Below are positions 32,151-42,363 of a stretch of 64,000 nt of DNA, in pieces (positions within the stretch are counted from its first letter, which is position 1; every line of letters starts with the position of its first letter). The notes under the pieces were generated by a model. It was not told the origin of the DNA and did not search any database. It was given only the letters and a program-made list of their open reading frames with translations. The translations under genes and the position numbers were made by a program. Source of the DNA: Heloderma charlesbogerti (lineage: Eukaryota > Chordata > Lepidosauria > Squamata > Helodermatidae). The stretch lies in assembly GCA_026122225.1 (NCBI GenBank), contig JANEZZ010000303.1:689501-753500 (forward strand). Reading direction: 5' to 3'.

Positions 32151-32505
32151 ATCCTGGAACTCAATGAGGTCTCAGAGGAAGAGAAGGAGGATCTCATAGC
32201 TAGGTCTGGCGTTTGTAGGGGTCAAAGGGAGTCAGAGGATGTTGTTAGCCCTCCTGAAACTACCACCTGTGGTGATGCTCCGCTCAGGGAGGATACAGTG
32301 TTGGAAGAACCAAAGTCCCCTGACTGGTCCTATCCCTCTCCAACAGACCCACTAGGATCACCCCCAGGACCCCAGGAGCAACAGCGGACCTATGTCTGGA
32401 CAGAGGCCCAGAATCAGAGATGCAGTGCTTGTCTGGCAGCACATCCAGTATCCCTGAATCTTACCCATGAGGAGGATGCATACTCTGGATCAGGGCCCTA
32501 ATAAC
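32151..32505 (+). other. Unidentified open stretch, acidic and proline-rich
   Basis: A frame open from 32052 to 32501 encodes, past the repeat junction at 32150, an acidic Ser/Pro-rich peptide (EVSEEEKEDLIARSG, then SPTDPLGSPPGPQEQQ). I recognise no domain. Its 5' end lies in a repeat, and no splice sites or second copy are apparent in the window. It could be a piece of an LTR element's gag-like region or chance. Confidence 0.25.
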
Positions 32506-32611
32506 TAACCAGTAAGGATGAGGCAGCAACATCACCCATAAAGCATTGCTGAAACAACATGTCTCTTCCTGTGCTCCATGCTGGACAGCCCCTGTGCTAA
32601 CCTGACCTTCT

Positions 32612-32790
32612 GTAGCTCAGTGTTGGAGCCCCTGCTTTGCATGCAGAAGGTCCCAGGTTCGATCCCCAGCTTCTCCAGGTAGGGCTAAGAAAGAATCCTG
32701 CTGCAAACCCTGGAGAGCCGCTGCCACTCAGTGTCGACAGTACTGAGCTAGATGGACCAATGGTCTGACTCAGTATAAGGCAGCTTCCTA
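32612..32790 (+). mobile_element. tRNA-derived SINE
   Basis: The head CTGTAGCTCAGTGTTGGAGC is A-box-like, and CCAGGTTCGATCCCCAGC is a good B box. The body includes CTCCAGGTAGGGCTAAGAAA, and the end is AGTATAAGGCAGCTTCCTAT. Other copies: 43627-43922 (-), 50232-50428 (+) and 63951-64000 (-). Confidence 0.85.
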
Positions 32791-32954
32791 TGATCCTAAT
32801 CCTTGACCCACATGACTTCTCCTGGGAAGGCAGGATTTGACCCACATGGCAGGGCTGGCAGGAATGGGGCAGGAGGAGGCAGTTCTTTAGGTAACTTGGC
32901 TCCTGGCCATTTAGGACACTAAGGGCCACTAGCGGCACTACATAATTAAATAAA

Positions 32955-33052
32955 GGCACACTCCTATGCATGTTTAGACAAACAAAAGTCTTACATGCTG
33001 GCTGAGGAATGCTGGGAGTTGTAGGCTGTTTTTCTGTCTAAGCATGCATAGG
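32955..33052. mobile_element. Palindromic MITE interrupted by BovB (rest at 36282-36296)
   Basis: The left end GGCACACTCCTATGCATGTT plus TAGACA pairs with the right end TGTCTAAGCATGCATAGG at 33035-33052, continued after the BovB insertion as ATTGTGCCCTAA at 36282-36293. The middle (GAATGCTGGGAGTTGTAGGC) is shared with the uninterrupted copy at 39421-39510. Confidence 0.75.
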
Positions 33053-36000
33053 TTGTTCAGTCGTTCAGTCGTGTCCGACTCTTCGTGACCCCATGGACCA
33101 TAGCACGCCAGGCCTTCCTGTCCTGTGCTCTCTCCCGGAGCGTGCTCAAGTTCATATTCATTGCATCCGTGATGCTATCTAGCCATCTCATCCTCTGCTG
33201 TCCCCTTCTCCTTTTGCCTTCAGTCTTTCCCAGCATCAGGGTCTTTTCCAGGGAGTTTTCTCTTCGCATTAGGTGGCCAAAATATTGGAGCTTCAGCTTC
33301 ATTATCTGTCCTTCCAATGAGCACTCAGGGTTGATTTCCTTTAGGATGGACTGATTTGACCTCCTTGCAGTCCAGGGGACTCGTAAGAGTCTTCTCCAGC
33401 ACCACAGTTCGAAAGCATCAATTCTTCGGCGCTCAGCCTTCCTTATAGTCCAGCTCTCACAGCCATACATTACTACTGGGAAAACCATAGCTTTGATTAG
33501 ACAGACCTTTGTCGGCAAGGTGATGTCTCTGCTTCTTACTATGCTGTCTAGGTTGGCCATAGCTTTCCTCCCAATGAGCAAGCGTCTTTTAATTTCATGG
33601 CTACAGTCACCATCTGCGGTGATCTTGGAGCCCAAGAAAGTAAAATCTGTCACTGCTTCCATTTCTTCCCCTTCTATATGCCAGGAAGTGATGGGGCCAG
33701 ATGCCATGATCTTCGTTTTTTTAATGTTGAGTTTCAAACCAGCTTTTGCACTCTCCTCTTTCACCCTCAACAAGAGGCTCTTTAGATCCTCTTCGCTTTC
33801 TGCCATTAGGGTGGTATCGTCTGCATATCGGAGGTTGTTGATAATTCTCCCAGCAGTCTTAATTTCGACCTCTGATTCATCCAACCCGGCATTTCTCATG
33901 ATGTACTCTGCATATAAGTTAAATAAGCAGGGTGACAATATGCAGCCTTGTCGTACTCCTTTCCCAATTTTGAACCAATCGGTTGTTCCATGTCTGGTTC
34001 TTACTGTTGCTTCTTGACCCTCGTACAGGTTTCTCAGGAGACAGGTAAGGTGGTCTGGTACTCCCATCACTTTAAGAATTTGCCACAGTTTGTTGTGATC
34101 CACACAATCAAAGGCTTTAGCATAGTCAATGAAGCAGAAATAGACGTTTTTCTGGAATTCTCTTGCTTTCTCCATGATGCAGCGAATGTTGGCGATTTGA
34201 TCTCTAGTTCCTCTGCCTCTTCTAAACCCAGCTTGTACTTCCGGTAGTTCTCGGTTCGCATACTGCTGAAGCCTAGCTTGTAGGATTTTGAGCATCACCT
34301 TGCTGGCATGTGAAATGAGCGCAATTGTGCGGTAGTTTGAACACTCTTTGGCGTTGCCCTTCTTTGGAATTGGAATGTAAACTGACCTTTTCCAGTCTTG
34401 TGGCCACTGTTGAGTGTTCCAGATTTGTTGGCATACTGAATGCAGCACTTTAACAGCATCATCTTTTAGAATTTTACGTAGCTCGGCTGGAATACTGTCA
34501 TCTCCGCTAGCTTTGTTGTTACTAATGCTTCCTAAGGCCCACTTGACTTCACTCTCTAGGATGTCCGGCTCAAGTTCAGTGACGGCACTATCATGGCTAT
34601 CAGGGACATTCAGATCTTTCCTGTATTCTGTGTATTCTTCCCACCTCTTCTTAATCTCATCTGCTTCTGTTAGGTCCCTGCCTTCTTTGTCCTTTATCAT
34701 GCCCGTCTTTGCACAAAACGTTCCCTTGAGATCTCCAATTTTCTTGAAGAGCTCTCTAGTCTTTCCCATTCTGTTGTTTTCCTCGATTTCTTTGCATTGT
34801 TCATTTAAGAAGGCCTTCTTGTCTCTCCTTGCTATTCTCTGGAACTCTGCATTCAGTTGGGTATATCTTCCCCTTTCTCCCTTGCTTTTTGCTTCCCTTC
34901 TTTCGTGAGCTACTTGTAAAGCCTCATCAGACAGCCACTTCGCTTTCTTGCATTTCTTTTTCTTTGGGATGGATTGAGTTGCTGCCTCCTGAACAATGTT
35001 ACGGACCTCCGTCCATAGTTCCTCAGGCACTCTGTCTATCAGGTCTAATCCCTGAAATCTATTCCTCACCTCCACTGTATATTCATCAGGGATATGATTT
35101 AGGTCATACCTGAACGGTTTAGTGGTTTTCCCGACGTTCTTCAATTTAAGCCGAAATTTTGCAAGAATCAGCTCATGATCTGAGCCACAGTCAGCTCCAG
35201 GTCTTGTTTTTACTGACTGTATGGAGCTTGTCCATCTTTGGTTGCAAAGGACATAATCAATCTGATTTCGATATTGACCATCTGGTGACGTCCATGTGTA
35301 GAGTCGCCTCTTGTGCTGTTGGAAAAGAGTGTTTGCTATGATCAGCATGTTCTCTTGGCAAAACTCTATTAGCTTTTGTCCTGCTTCATTTTGTACACCA
35401 AGGCCATGCCTGCCTGTTATCCCAGTGATTTCTTGACTTCCTACTTTAGCATTCCAATCCTCTATGATGAAGAGGACATCTTTTTTTGGTGTTAGTTCTA
35501 GAAGGTGTTGTAGGTCTTCATAGAACCGATCAACCTCAGCTTCTTCGGCCTCAGTGGTTGGGGCATAGACTTGAATTACTGTGATGTTGAATGGTTTGCC
35601 TTGGATTCGTACTGAGATCATTCTATCATTTTTAAAATTGTACCCCAGTACTGCTTTTCCCACCCTTTTGTTGACTATGAGTGCTACTCCATTTCTTCTA
35701 AGGGATTCTTGCCCACAATAGTAGATATGATGGTCACCTGAATTAAATTCGCCCATGCCTGTCCATTTTAGTTCGCTGATTCCCAAGATGTCGATGTTCA
35801 ATCTTGCCATCTCATGTTTGACCACCTCCAGCTTACCTTGATTCATTGATCTGACATTCCAGGTTCCTAAACAATATTGTTCTTTACAGCATTGGATTTT
35901 CTTTTCACCACCAGACACATCCACAGCTGAGTGTCTTTTCGGGTTTGGCCCAGCCGCTTCACTCTTTCTGGCGCTACTTGGAAATACCCTCTGCTGTTCC

Positions 36001-36268
36001 CCAGTAGCATATTGGACACCTTCCGACCTGAGGGGCTCATCTTCCGGCGTCATATCTTTTAGCCTTGTGATACGTTCCATGGGGTTTTCTTGGCAAGAAT
36101 ACTGGAGTGGGTTGCCATTTCCTTCTCCAGTGGACCACATTTTGTCAGAACTCTCTGCCATGACCTGTCCGTCTTGGGTGGCCCTGCACGGCATAGCTTA
36201 TGGCTTCACTGAGTTACGCAAGCCCCTTCGCCACAACAAGGCAGTGATCCATGAAGGGATCATCCATG
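33053..36268 (-). mobile_element. Full-length BovB (RTE clade) LINE
   Basis: The element is 3216 bases, bounded by a perfect 13-base target-site duplication, AAGCATGCATAGG (33040-33052 and 36269-36281). The empty-site sequence survives in a paralogous MITE at 39421-39510. Its 5' end is at 36268 and its 3' end (ACGACTGAACGACTGAAC) at 33053. One long frame fills it. It shares its sequence type with the truncated copies at 11162-11960, 30918-31094 and 4376-4471. BovB is known for horizontal spread between squamates and ruminants. Confidence 0.95.
33057..36194 (-). CDS. BovB polyprotein: AP endonuclease and reverse transcriptase, intact frame
   Basis: 1045 codons without a stop; the native start may lie downstream of the first Met. 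Residues about 105-345 form the APE-type endonuclease, which nicks target DNA: TWNVRS with Asn113, ELKW with Glu141, DWNAK with Asp246 and Asn248, and SDH at 338-340. The residue before Asp246 is Glu where I expect Gly for BovB. Residues about 540-830 form the reverse transcriptase: NNKASG near 559, FIDYAKAFD at 688-696, GVRQGCILSP at 746-755 and the catalytic YADD at 790-793. The C-terminus (CESWTIRKAERRRIDAFELW and on to KSRTRLND) matches the family. It would act on its own RNA by target-primed reverse transcription. No frameshift is visible. Activity is unproven. It is an element protein, not a host gene. Confidence 0.95.
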   Translation of the reverse strand: MPCRATQDGQVMAESSDKMWSTGEGNGNPLQYSCQENPMERITRLKDMTPEDEPLRSEGVQYATGEQQRVFPSSARKSEAAGPNPKRHSAVDVSGGEKKIQCCKEQYCLGTWNVRSMNQGKLEVVKHEMARLNIDILGISELKWTGMGEFNSGDHHIYYCGQESLRRNGVALIVNKRVGKAVLGYNFKNDRMISVRIQGKPFNITVIQVYAPTTEAEEAEVDRFYEDLQHLLELTPKKDVLFIIEDWNAKVGSQEITGITGRHGLGVQNEAGQKLIEFCQENMLIIANTLFQQHKRRLYTWTSPDGQYRNQIDYVLCNQRWTSSIQSVKTRPGADCGSDHELILAKFRLKLKNVGKTTKPFRYDLNHIPDEYTVEVRNRFQGLDLIDRVPEELWTEVRNIVQEAATQSIPKKKKCKKAKWLSDEALQVAHERREAKSKGERGRYTQLNAEFQRIARRDKKAFLNEQCKEIEENNRMGKTRELFKKIGDLKGTFCAKTGMIKDKEGRDLTEADEIKKRWEEYTEYRKDLNVPDSHDSAVTELEPDILESEVKWALGSISNNKASGDDSIPAELRKILKDDAVKVLHSVCQQIWNTQQWPQDWKRSVYIPIPKKGNAKECSNYRTIALISHASKVMLKILQARLQQYANRELPEVQAGFRRGRGTRDQIANIRCIMEKAREFQKNVYFCFIDYAKAFDCVDHNKLWQILKVMGVPDHLTCLLRNLYEGQEATVRTRHGTTDWFKIGKGVRQGCILSPCLFNLYAEYIMRNAGLDESEVEIKTAGRIINNLRYADDTTLMAESEEDLKSLLLRVKEESAKAGLKLNIKKTKIMASGPITSWHIEGEEMEAVTDFTFLGSKITADGDCSHEIKRRLLIGRKAMANLDSIVRSRDITLPTKVCLIKAMVFPVVMYGCESWTIRKAERRRIDAFELWCWRRLLRVPWTARRSNQSILKEINPECSLEGQIMKLKLQYFGHLMRRENSLEKTLMLGKTEGKRRRGQQRMRWLDSITDAMNMNLSTLRERAQDRKAWRAMVHGVTKSRTRLND

Positions 36269-36296
36269 AAGCATGCATAGGATTGTGCCCTAAATG

Positions 36297-37149
36297 TAAT
36301 AACCACCACCTTGAATATATTGCATGGTCTTTGATGCCCAGGTTGTGCTCAGGGTAGAAGGTTCTCAGGACAAGACAGCATCCCAGTTACTTAACTATTT
36401 TCCCAGCAAAGAGGCGGGGCGGGAGGGGGGAAGGAGGAGAGGGAAGATGCTGAATGCTTGCTTTGCAACAAATTCCTTTGACTGTTCTGATCTACTCATT
36501 ACAGAAACAAGCACTCACTCTCCTTTACTTTCTGCAGGGTTAAATGTGGTATGACCTATATCAATTGTTAAAAAAGATGTAACAGGGGTTGAAAGTCGTG
36601 AGGCTATAGTTGGGGAATTAATAATAATAGATGCCTCTACCATATTCTGCTCCTCCTCTTCCTCCTTGCCATTTATTTAATGTGGTTACCTTTAAAAATG
36701 TTGGAAAGACGGACAAATTATCTCAGTATTTTTCTGTTTCTAAGGGATATGTAGGAGCTATCTTCTAAAAATATATGACCAGGTTATGGAACGCATAGTC
36801 AGGACTGGAGTACCATGAAAGGGGGACAAATTGTCATTTATTTACTTCACTATTATATTTTTATCCTGGTGTCTGTGTTCCATTTCGGTTTTCTACCACC
36901 AGCTCCAAAATGTCATGGGCTGTTTATGGTTGCATAAGTAATGCAGTTGGGACACTTCATATGCGCTTTTTTAAAATGCAGATTGTTAATCTGTCTAGGT
37001 GAAATAAGGCCCAGATAATAGGATCTGCAATAGGGCAAACATACCTTAAACCCTTAACATGCATACAAGTTCCTTTAAAAGTTAGGGGCTGCTGGAAGAA
37101 AAATGGAAGGTAGGAAGGGATTTTTAAAAAAAATCATTTTCTCATCACG
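36297..37149. other. No recognisable feature
   Basis: Intergenic, AT-rich, with little repeat content and no supported gene. Confidence 0.5.
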
Positions 37150-38260
37150 GCAAAAAAAAAGAATAATCCACAAAGCATGTCAAAGATGGAAAACAATTTA
37201 CTCAGGACAGTCTCCTTAAGTGTCACAAAACTCTTTTCCGGCTGCTGCAACATTCTCTAATGACATTATAGCTTGTGGCCCCATCTCATCTAATCTGTTA
37301 GCAAAATCCGAAAGTCACTTAGGTCAGTCTCTAATGCAAGCTAAATGAGTCTTTCCAGTAATAAGAAGCTTCGCAGAATTAGTTTTCGTTCTGCAGAAAA
37401 TTGCCATTGGGGCCAGCACTTTTATCTAAAAATTTCACTTGTGCATAAGCAAAAAACTCATATATTATTTGGTTACATTCCATCAGTATGAGAAATAACA
37501 TTGTGAGAATTCAATGCATGCTAATGATATATAGAAATCCACCTGCTTTCCGATAAAATGAGTTTAATTTTCTGTTGCCCACTGCCTGGTTGGCCTTTCA
37601 TAAATTACTTATGCACAGCTATTATTAAAATAGAGGGAAAGCAAATTAGAAAGTCCGCATATCTCTCTACTGGATTTAACCAAGGCAGGACTGTGACAGC
37701 TAGAGTCAGCGTTTTTGAAAAAAAAAATTCTGCTCTCTTGAAAAATTTTGCATCTCTATACAATTCTGGGCCGCTGTTGTAAACGTTCTGACCTGCCTTC
37801 TTACCAAATTAACCTAAATCCTTTCTATTTTTCAACATTAATGGAATCCTCTAGAGTCCTGCTGATATATATTAAAATATATTTATTGGTTAATTTGAAT
37901 TCCAACCATTTTTTGTACCTCATTTCCCAGCACTTCTGTTATATCTCTGCAGTTTAGAGCTTTAGCATTAGAAACCTTACAAATTAAGATAAATGCATCT
38001 GACAATTATCAGATCAAAAAGAACTTAACTTTCATTGGAATATATGATTGCAAATTTCTCTTCCTGATGAAAGAGAAAAATGAGGACTTTCTCCTTGAAA
38101 CAGTTAATTGGATTTTGAAGCACTGTACATTTCAAGCAAATGGTGCAGCTTTTGCCTGGTCTGTGACTGTATGACCCCTTGGCTTTACAACAGACAATGG
38201 GTTTTCATTTTCTTGCAGGTCTTTCAAGTCTATAGTTCATGGTGACTTTAACTTTAATTT
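37150..38260. other. Low-repeat AT-rich block, candidate conserved non-coding sequence
   Basis: About 1.1 kb without a recognisable repeat. It contains many homeodomain-type words (TAAT/ATTA) and POU-like words (ATGCTAATGAT near 37517, TTGCAAAT-like near 38050). Open frames are short. The texture suggests constrained regulatory DNA but does not prove it. Confidence 0.3.
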
Positions 38261-38407
38261 CTGTTAATGATATTATTTTGCACTTTTGGGGATCAAACTT
38301 TCACATGATGGGTTTGAGCAGCAGAGGCAATCCCATTAGATTCTCAAATTACACTCTTTTTAATGCTGCTTGAAGCATTATTTCATTTTATAATGTATTT
38401 TTTCATA

Positions 38408-38428
38408 CTACACACACACACACACACA
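38408..38428 (+). repeat. (AC)n microsatellite
   Basis: Ten perfect CA units. Confidence 0.9.
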
Positions 38429-39138
38429 AAGAATTTAAAACTAGCGGTTATTCTACAAGCTATATAATAGCAGGAAAGAAAATTAAATACATTGAATCAT
38501 GAAATCTTTGTACAGCTGAAGCTGATAATGCTAATAGGCACAAACCTTGTGATTTTACTTCCACATGTATGCGGAAAGACACACCACCCTCCCTAATTGG
38601 GTGAGGGGACTATTACTCATTGCACAAATAATCCCACCACCCATCTTTACCTTGATTCATACTCTTGATTCTCACACATGGGCTCTTTCTTCCATTTGGT
38701 AGACAGGAGAAAATAAAAACAACAATCCTTTTTACATAAAGCAATGCAATCTGCAACTTTATTCAGTTTAACTGTCTCAATCCCTGACTTTTAACCGCAG
38801 AGACTTTACTGATCCCACACACCTCTTCTTGTTGGTGAGAGCTGATACTCCTCAGCTACCACATTTTCTTAAGGTATGAAGCAATGGTGACAGACAGACA
38901 CCATACAAGTAATTCCATTCCACATGGCTCAACTCTGCGGGAGAGGGTGCGCCAGGGAAGTAGAGGGAACTTCCTCAGAATTAATCAGGGACAGAGACGT
39001 GATGTGTTCATAGGGTGGGTATGTGTTCTATTGTACAGAGACAATTTTGCTGTGATTTTGTAAATCTTTACTGCAGTCAGTAGACCATTCTAGCTGATAA
39101 AATAAATTACACACACAGAGCAGAACATCCAGTTAACT
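38429..39138. other. No recognisable feature
   Basis: Intergenic, no supported gene or repeat. Confidence 0.5.
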
Positions 39139-39417
39139 TTAGGAAAACATAATAGAAATATATGATAGTGGATTCAAGTATTTGGCCACTTGCTCGGTAA
39201 TTGACTTGTCTGAGCTCAGGAGTAATAGAGTCATTAAGAATTCAGTAGGGTGACCAGAGAAGGAATGTAAAATGGGATTTAAAAGATCATTCCTAGCCGC
39301 TTGATAAAAACTGCAAAACAATAAAACACGCCATATAGTTTCCACCTCGGTATTATTGCAAGGACAATATCGGTTACGCAATGAAATTTTGTACATCAGC
39401 CATCTAAAAGTTTAGAG
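39139..39417 (-). mobile_element. LINE C-terminal fragment with CPC zinc-knuckle-like motif
   Basis: An antisense frame of 85 codons reads RNRYCPCNNTEVETIWRVLL, then CSFYQAARNDLL. This is the cysteine-rich C-terminal layout (CPC, then H/R-V-L-x-x-C, then F-Y) found in several vertebrate non-LTR elements. The His expected before VLL is Arg here. The clade is not assigned. Confidence 0.5.
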
Positions 39418-39420
39418 GGT

Positions 39421-39510
39421 AGATCATTAAGGGCACATGGCTGGCTGGGGAATGCTGGGAGTTGTAGGCCTTTTCTCTGTCTAAGCATGCATAGGATTGT
39501 GCCCTAAATC
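39421..39510. mobile_element. MITE copy matching the BovB empty site
   Basis: GGGAATGCTGGGAGTTGTAG-type core, then CTGTCTAAGCATGCATAGGA and TTGTGCCCTAAAT. This is continuous sequence corresponding to both sides of the BovB insertion at 33052 and 36282. Confidence 0.75.
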
Positions 39511-39749
39511 TAGCGAACAAGAATGCTCTCTGATATTTAGGGACTGTTAGCCAGCGCAGATAGGGCATCCCATCTATACAGAAAGAGACTGGTAAACCTA
39601 AGGACTGAGGCGAACATGGGCTCCAAGCAGCACCCCAAAGGTGGGTCTACATCCAGCAACCTTATAGAAGACAATCCTTCATTTGAAGGGCAGTCAGAGG
39701 AATAGTCTGAAAGGCCTTCAAATGGGGCAGCCAATTATTTGACATCCAC

Positions 39750-41236
39750 TATCTCCTAGCAGAGCAGAGCAGAGAAGAGCAGAGCAGAAGAAGCTGCTCC
39801 AGCTGGTCTAGGGGCTATACAAGCAAGCAAACTCCCAGAGAGCGAGTGATAAGAGTGAGCAAACAGGAGCTTGCCAGAGGAGTTTGGCAGGGGAGGTCAA
39901 GGGGAAGGCCCCTGACGTTTTTTAAAATTTCTTTTTCTTGTAACACACACTTGCATAACAGTGAGTAGAGGACAAAGCACATGCTACTCCAGTACAATCA
40001 GAAAGCTAGAAACATAAAGGGAATAGAGACTATGAAAGGACAAGACTCTCCACTGGTGGTGACCTGCAACGTTTGTGCCATGTTTGTTTCTTGCCTGAGA
40101 TCAACTTGGCCTACACGTGCAACAAGTGCAAGTTGATCACTCTGTTGGAAGAAAAAGTAAGAGGACTGGAGCGGCAAGTGTCGACCCTCCAGGGAATAAG
40201 AGAACATGAAGAGTTCTTGGACAGAACTGTGGAACTACAGCAACAAGAGCAACAGCAAGCTGAGGCAAAAGAGGAAAATGCTGAGATGAGGAAAAATGAA
40301 GTAGGCGATACTCCTTGGAAAAGGGTGACAGAAGCAGAAGAACTAGACGCCACTGTATACCAGTGGAAGCAGTAGAGCTATGGAACTTGAGGATGAGACT
40401 GGAGGACAGCCTACAGAGGGAAAATTACAGGGGAACCTGCATGAGAGCAAGCAAGTGGCTGAAGGTCAGTCAAGCAGAGGCGAGGAAACCAAAGCCTACA
40501 ACAACAAGAAGAGTACTAGTAGTGGGAGACTCCTTGCTGCGTGGGATCGAAACCCAAGTATGTTGCGAAGACCTATGGACTCGCCAGATATGCTGTCTTC
40601 CAGGAGGATGGATTAGAGTCGTGACTGAAGGGTTGCCTGCACTCATAAAGCCCACTGACAGGTTTCCCTTTCTTCTCATCCATGTGGGAACAAATGATAC
40701 CGCCAAGCGGAGCTACAAAGAAATCGCGCAGGCTTTGAAGTTTTGGAAGGAAACGCAAGAACTTTGGGGCCCAGATAGTTTTCTCATCCATCCTTCCAGT
40801 AGTTAGAAGAAGGACAGAAAGGGAAAGAAAAATACTCTGGATTAATGACTGGCTACGAAGGTGGTGCCAGCGTGAGAGATTTGGATTCTGGGACCACGAA
40901 CTATACTTCCTGGAAGATGGACTGTTGGCAAGGGATGGGTTGTACCTCACAAAGGCTGGGAGAATGTGTTTGGCCACAGCATGAAGAACTTCATCAGGAG
41001 GGCTTTAAACTGAATCCTACAGGGGAGGGAGCCGTAAAGTTGGGGGTAACAATGGATGAAGGCTCATGCACCACAATGGAGAGAACAGCTCTAATCGCGC
41101 CCAATAATAGTCTTCAGAAACATGTAGAAAGAAAGCCAGAATATAAAGCACATGGTCTTCAATGTCTATATACTAATGCCCAGGGTATGGGAAACAAACA
41201 GAACGAACTTGAACTCTTAATACAGGAGGGAAATAT
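39750..41236 (+). mobile_element. CR1 LINE 5' part (5' UTR, ORF1, start of ORF2), 3'-truncated
   Basis: 5' UTR-like sequence (39750-40030) parallels 27062-26771 in the antisense copy. ORF1 follows (40030-40985). At 41155 the ORF2 start reads LQCLYTNAQGMGNKQNELEL, the beginning of the CR1 endonuclease. The element stops at 41236 in a TTTA run. A CR1 that keeps its 5' end but lacks its 3' end is unusual and points to later deletion or rearrangement. Confidence 0.82.
40030..40985 (+). pseudogene. CR1 ORF1 (SGNH esterase) with frameshifts
   Basis: Fragments in different frames read CNKCKL with a heptad-like EEKVRGLERQV stretch (40100-40230), then VVGDSLLRGIE (40515-40550), FLLIHVGTND (40670-40700) and the DGL-x-LTKAG-like end (40935-40965). 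Frameshifts occur near 40075, 40360, 40600 and 40790. The Cys lost in the 25781-26770 copy is retained here. Confidence 0.8.
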
Positions 41237-41425
41237 TTATTTATTTATTTATTTATATTAAATTTATTAATCGCCCATCTGGCTGGGTTTGTACCATATG
41301 ACAACCCTAGAGAGGGGGCTGTATATTCAAAACGTCAGCTGCATGCACCGGGCAAGTGCCACGGCTCATCATGGGTTAAACAACCCCCAGTGAGTCCATT
41401 GTGTCATGTGAACCAGGTCAATATG
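41222..41425. repeat. (TTTA)n, L2 3' end and fold-back element remnant
   Basis: A TATTTATTTATTT run (41233-41262) leads into TTTATTAATCGCCCATCTGG, an antisense L2 3' end. The stretch to 41425 ends CATGTGAACCAGGTCAAT, the terminus of the fold-back family seen at 42646. Confidence 0.5.
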
Positions 41426-42363
41426 TTATGTGTATGTGTGTGTAAATAAATATTTACACACCCAGACATAATAGTACTGTTTGTATATATTACACGCATG
41501 CATACACACACACACTACTTTAACTTGTCCTGACATTTTAGGATGGGACAAGTTAGATTCTTTTTTATGTATTAACTCTGTAAAGATAATTCTCATCATG
41601 AATACACTCGTATATCCACTCAAAAGAAATAAATATGCAAGTAATAGGCTTTTAAAGAATAGGGCAAATACAAGCAAAATTACCAACCACCCATGTTAAA
41701 AAAACAAAACAAAACACAACAACGGACAGCAGCAACAACAAGGAGCAGCCTTTCAGTGAATGAACTGTAGTAATTAATAATTAATAGTTAAATAACCCCT
41801 CATTAGAAACCAGCTGCTTTCAAGCTGAATGTTAGGCCTTTCTTTTGCTTAAAGTCAGCTTTTCCTTTACTGCTGTTTACATTAATTCAGCTACCTGAGG
41901 GCTGGGATGCAAAGAACTTAGGGCTTGAGTTCCTCAAACAGATCCTCACCCCCATCCCGCATATACAAATACCACACAGAGAACCACTTTTGAAACTGAG
42001 GGGACTTGCTCAAAAGAAGTTTGTGATGTGGCATGAGCACTTTTGCCACGTCAAAACTAAAATTAAAAATAGTACTCAGCGGGTCCAAAACCTTTGGTAC
42101 ACCTACTATAGCTCTTTAATGGTTTCCAGCTCTTCAATGGCTTTAACAGATTCCAGTGCATATGAACAAGATACAGTGGCCACAGTCGCACTTCACACTA
42201 AACCATAGTTTGGCGCAATGACAACAAGCAGGAACTAGCCACAGAGAACCTCAGGCTTGCACGCTCCTCTCCTCACCCTGCTCTCTCTCTGCTTTGGACT
42301 TCACAGCATTGTAGCCACGACAGTACCTTTGACAAGTCATTTCACAAAGCTACTCAGACAAGA
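41426..42363. other. No supported gene; short repeats
   Basis: 41728-41785 (AAGGAGCAGCCTTTCAGTGA, ATGAACTGTAGTAATT) matches 57770-57810, an unclassified repeat. TA/CA-rich at 41430-41515. The rest is unassigned. Confidence 0.45.
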
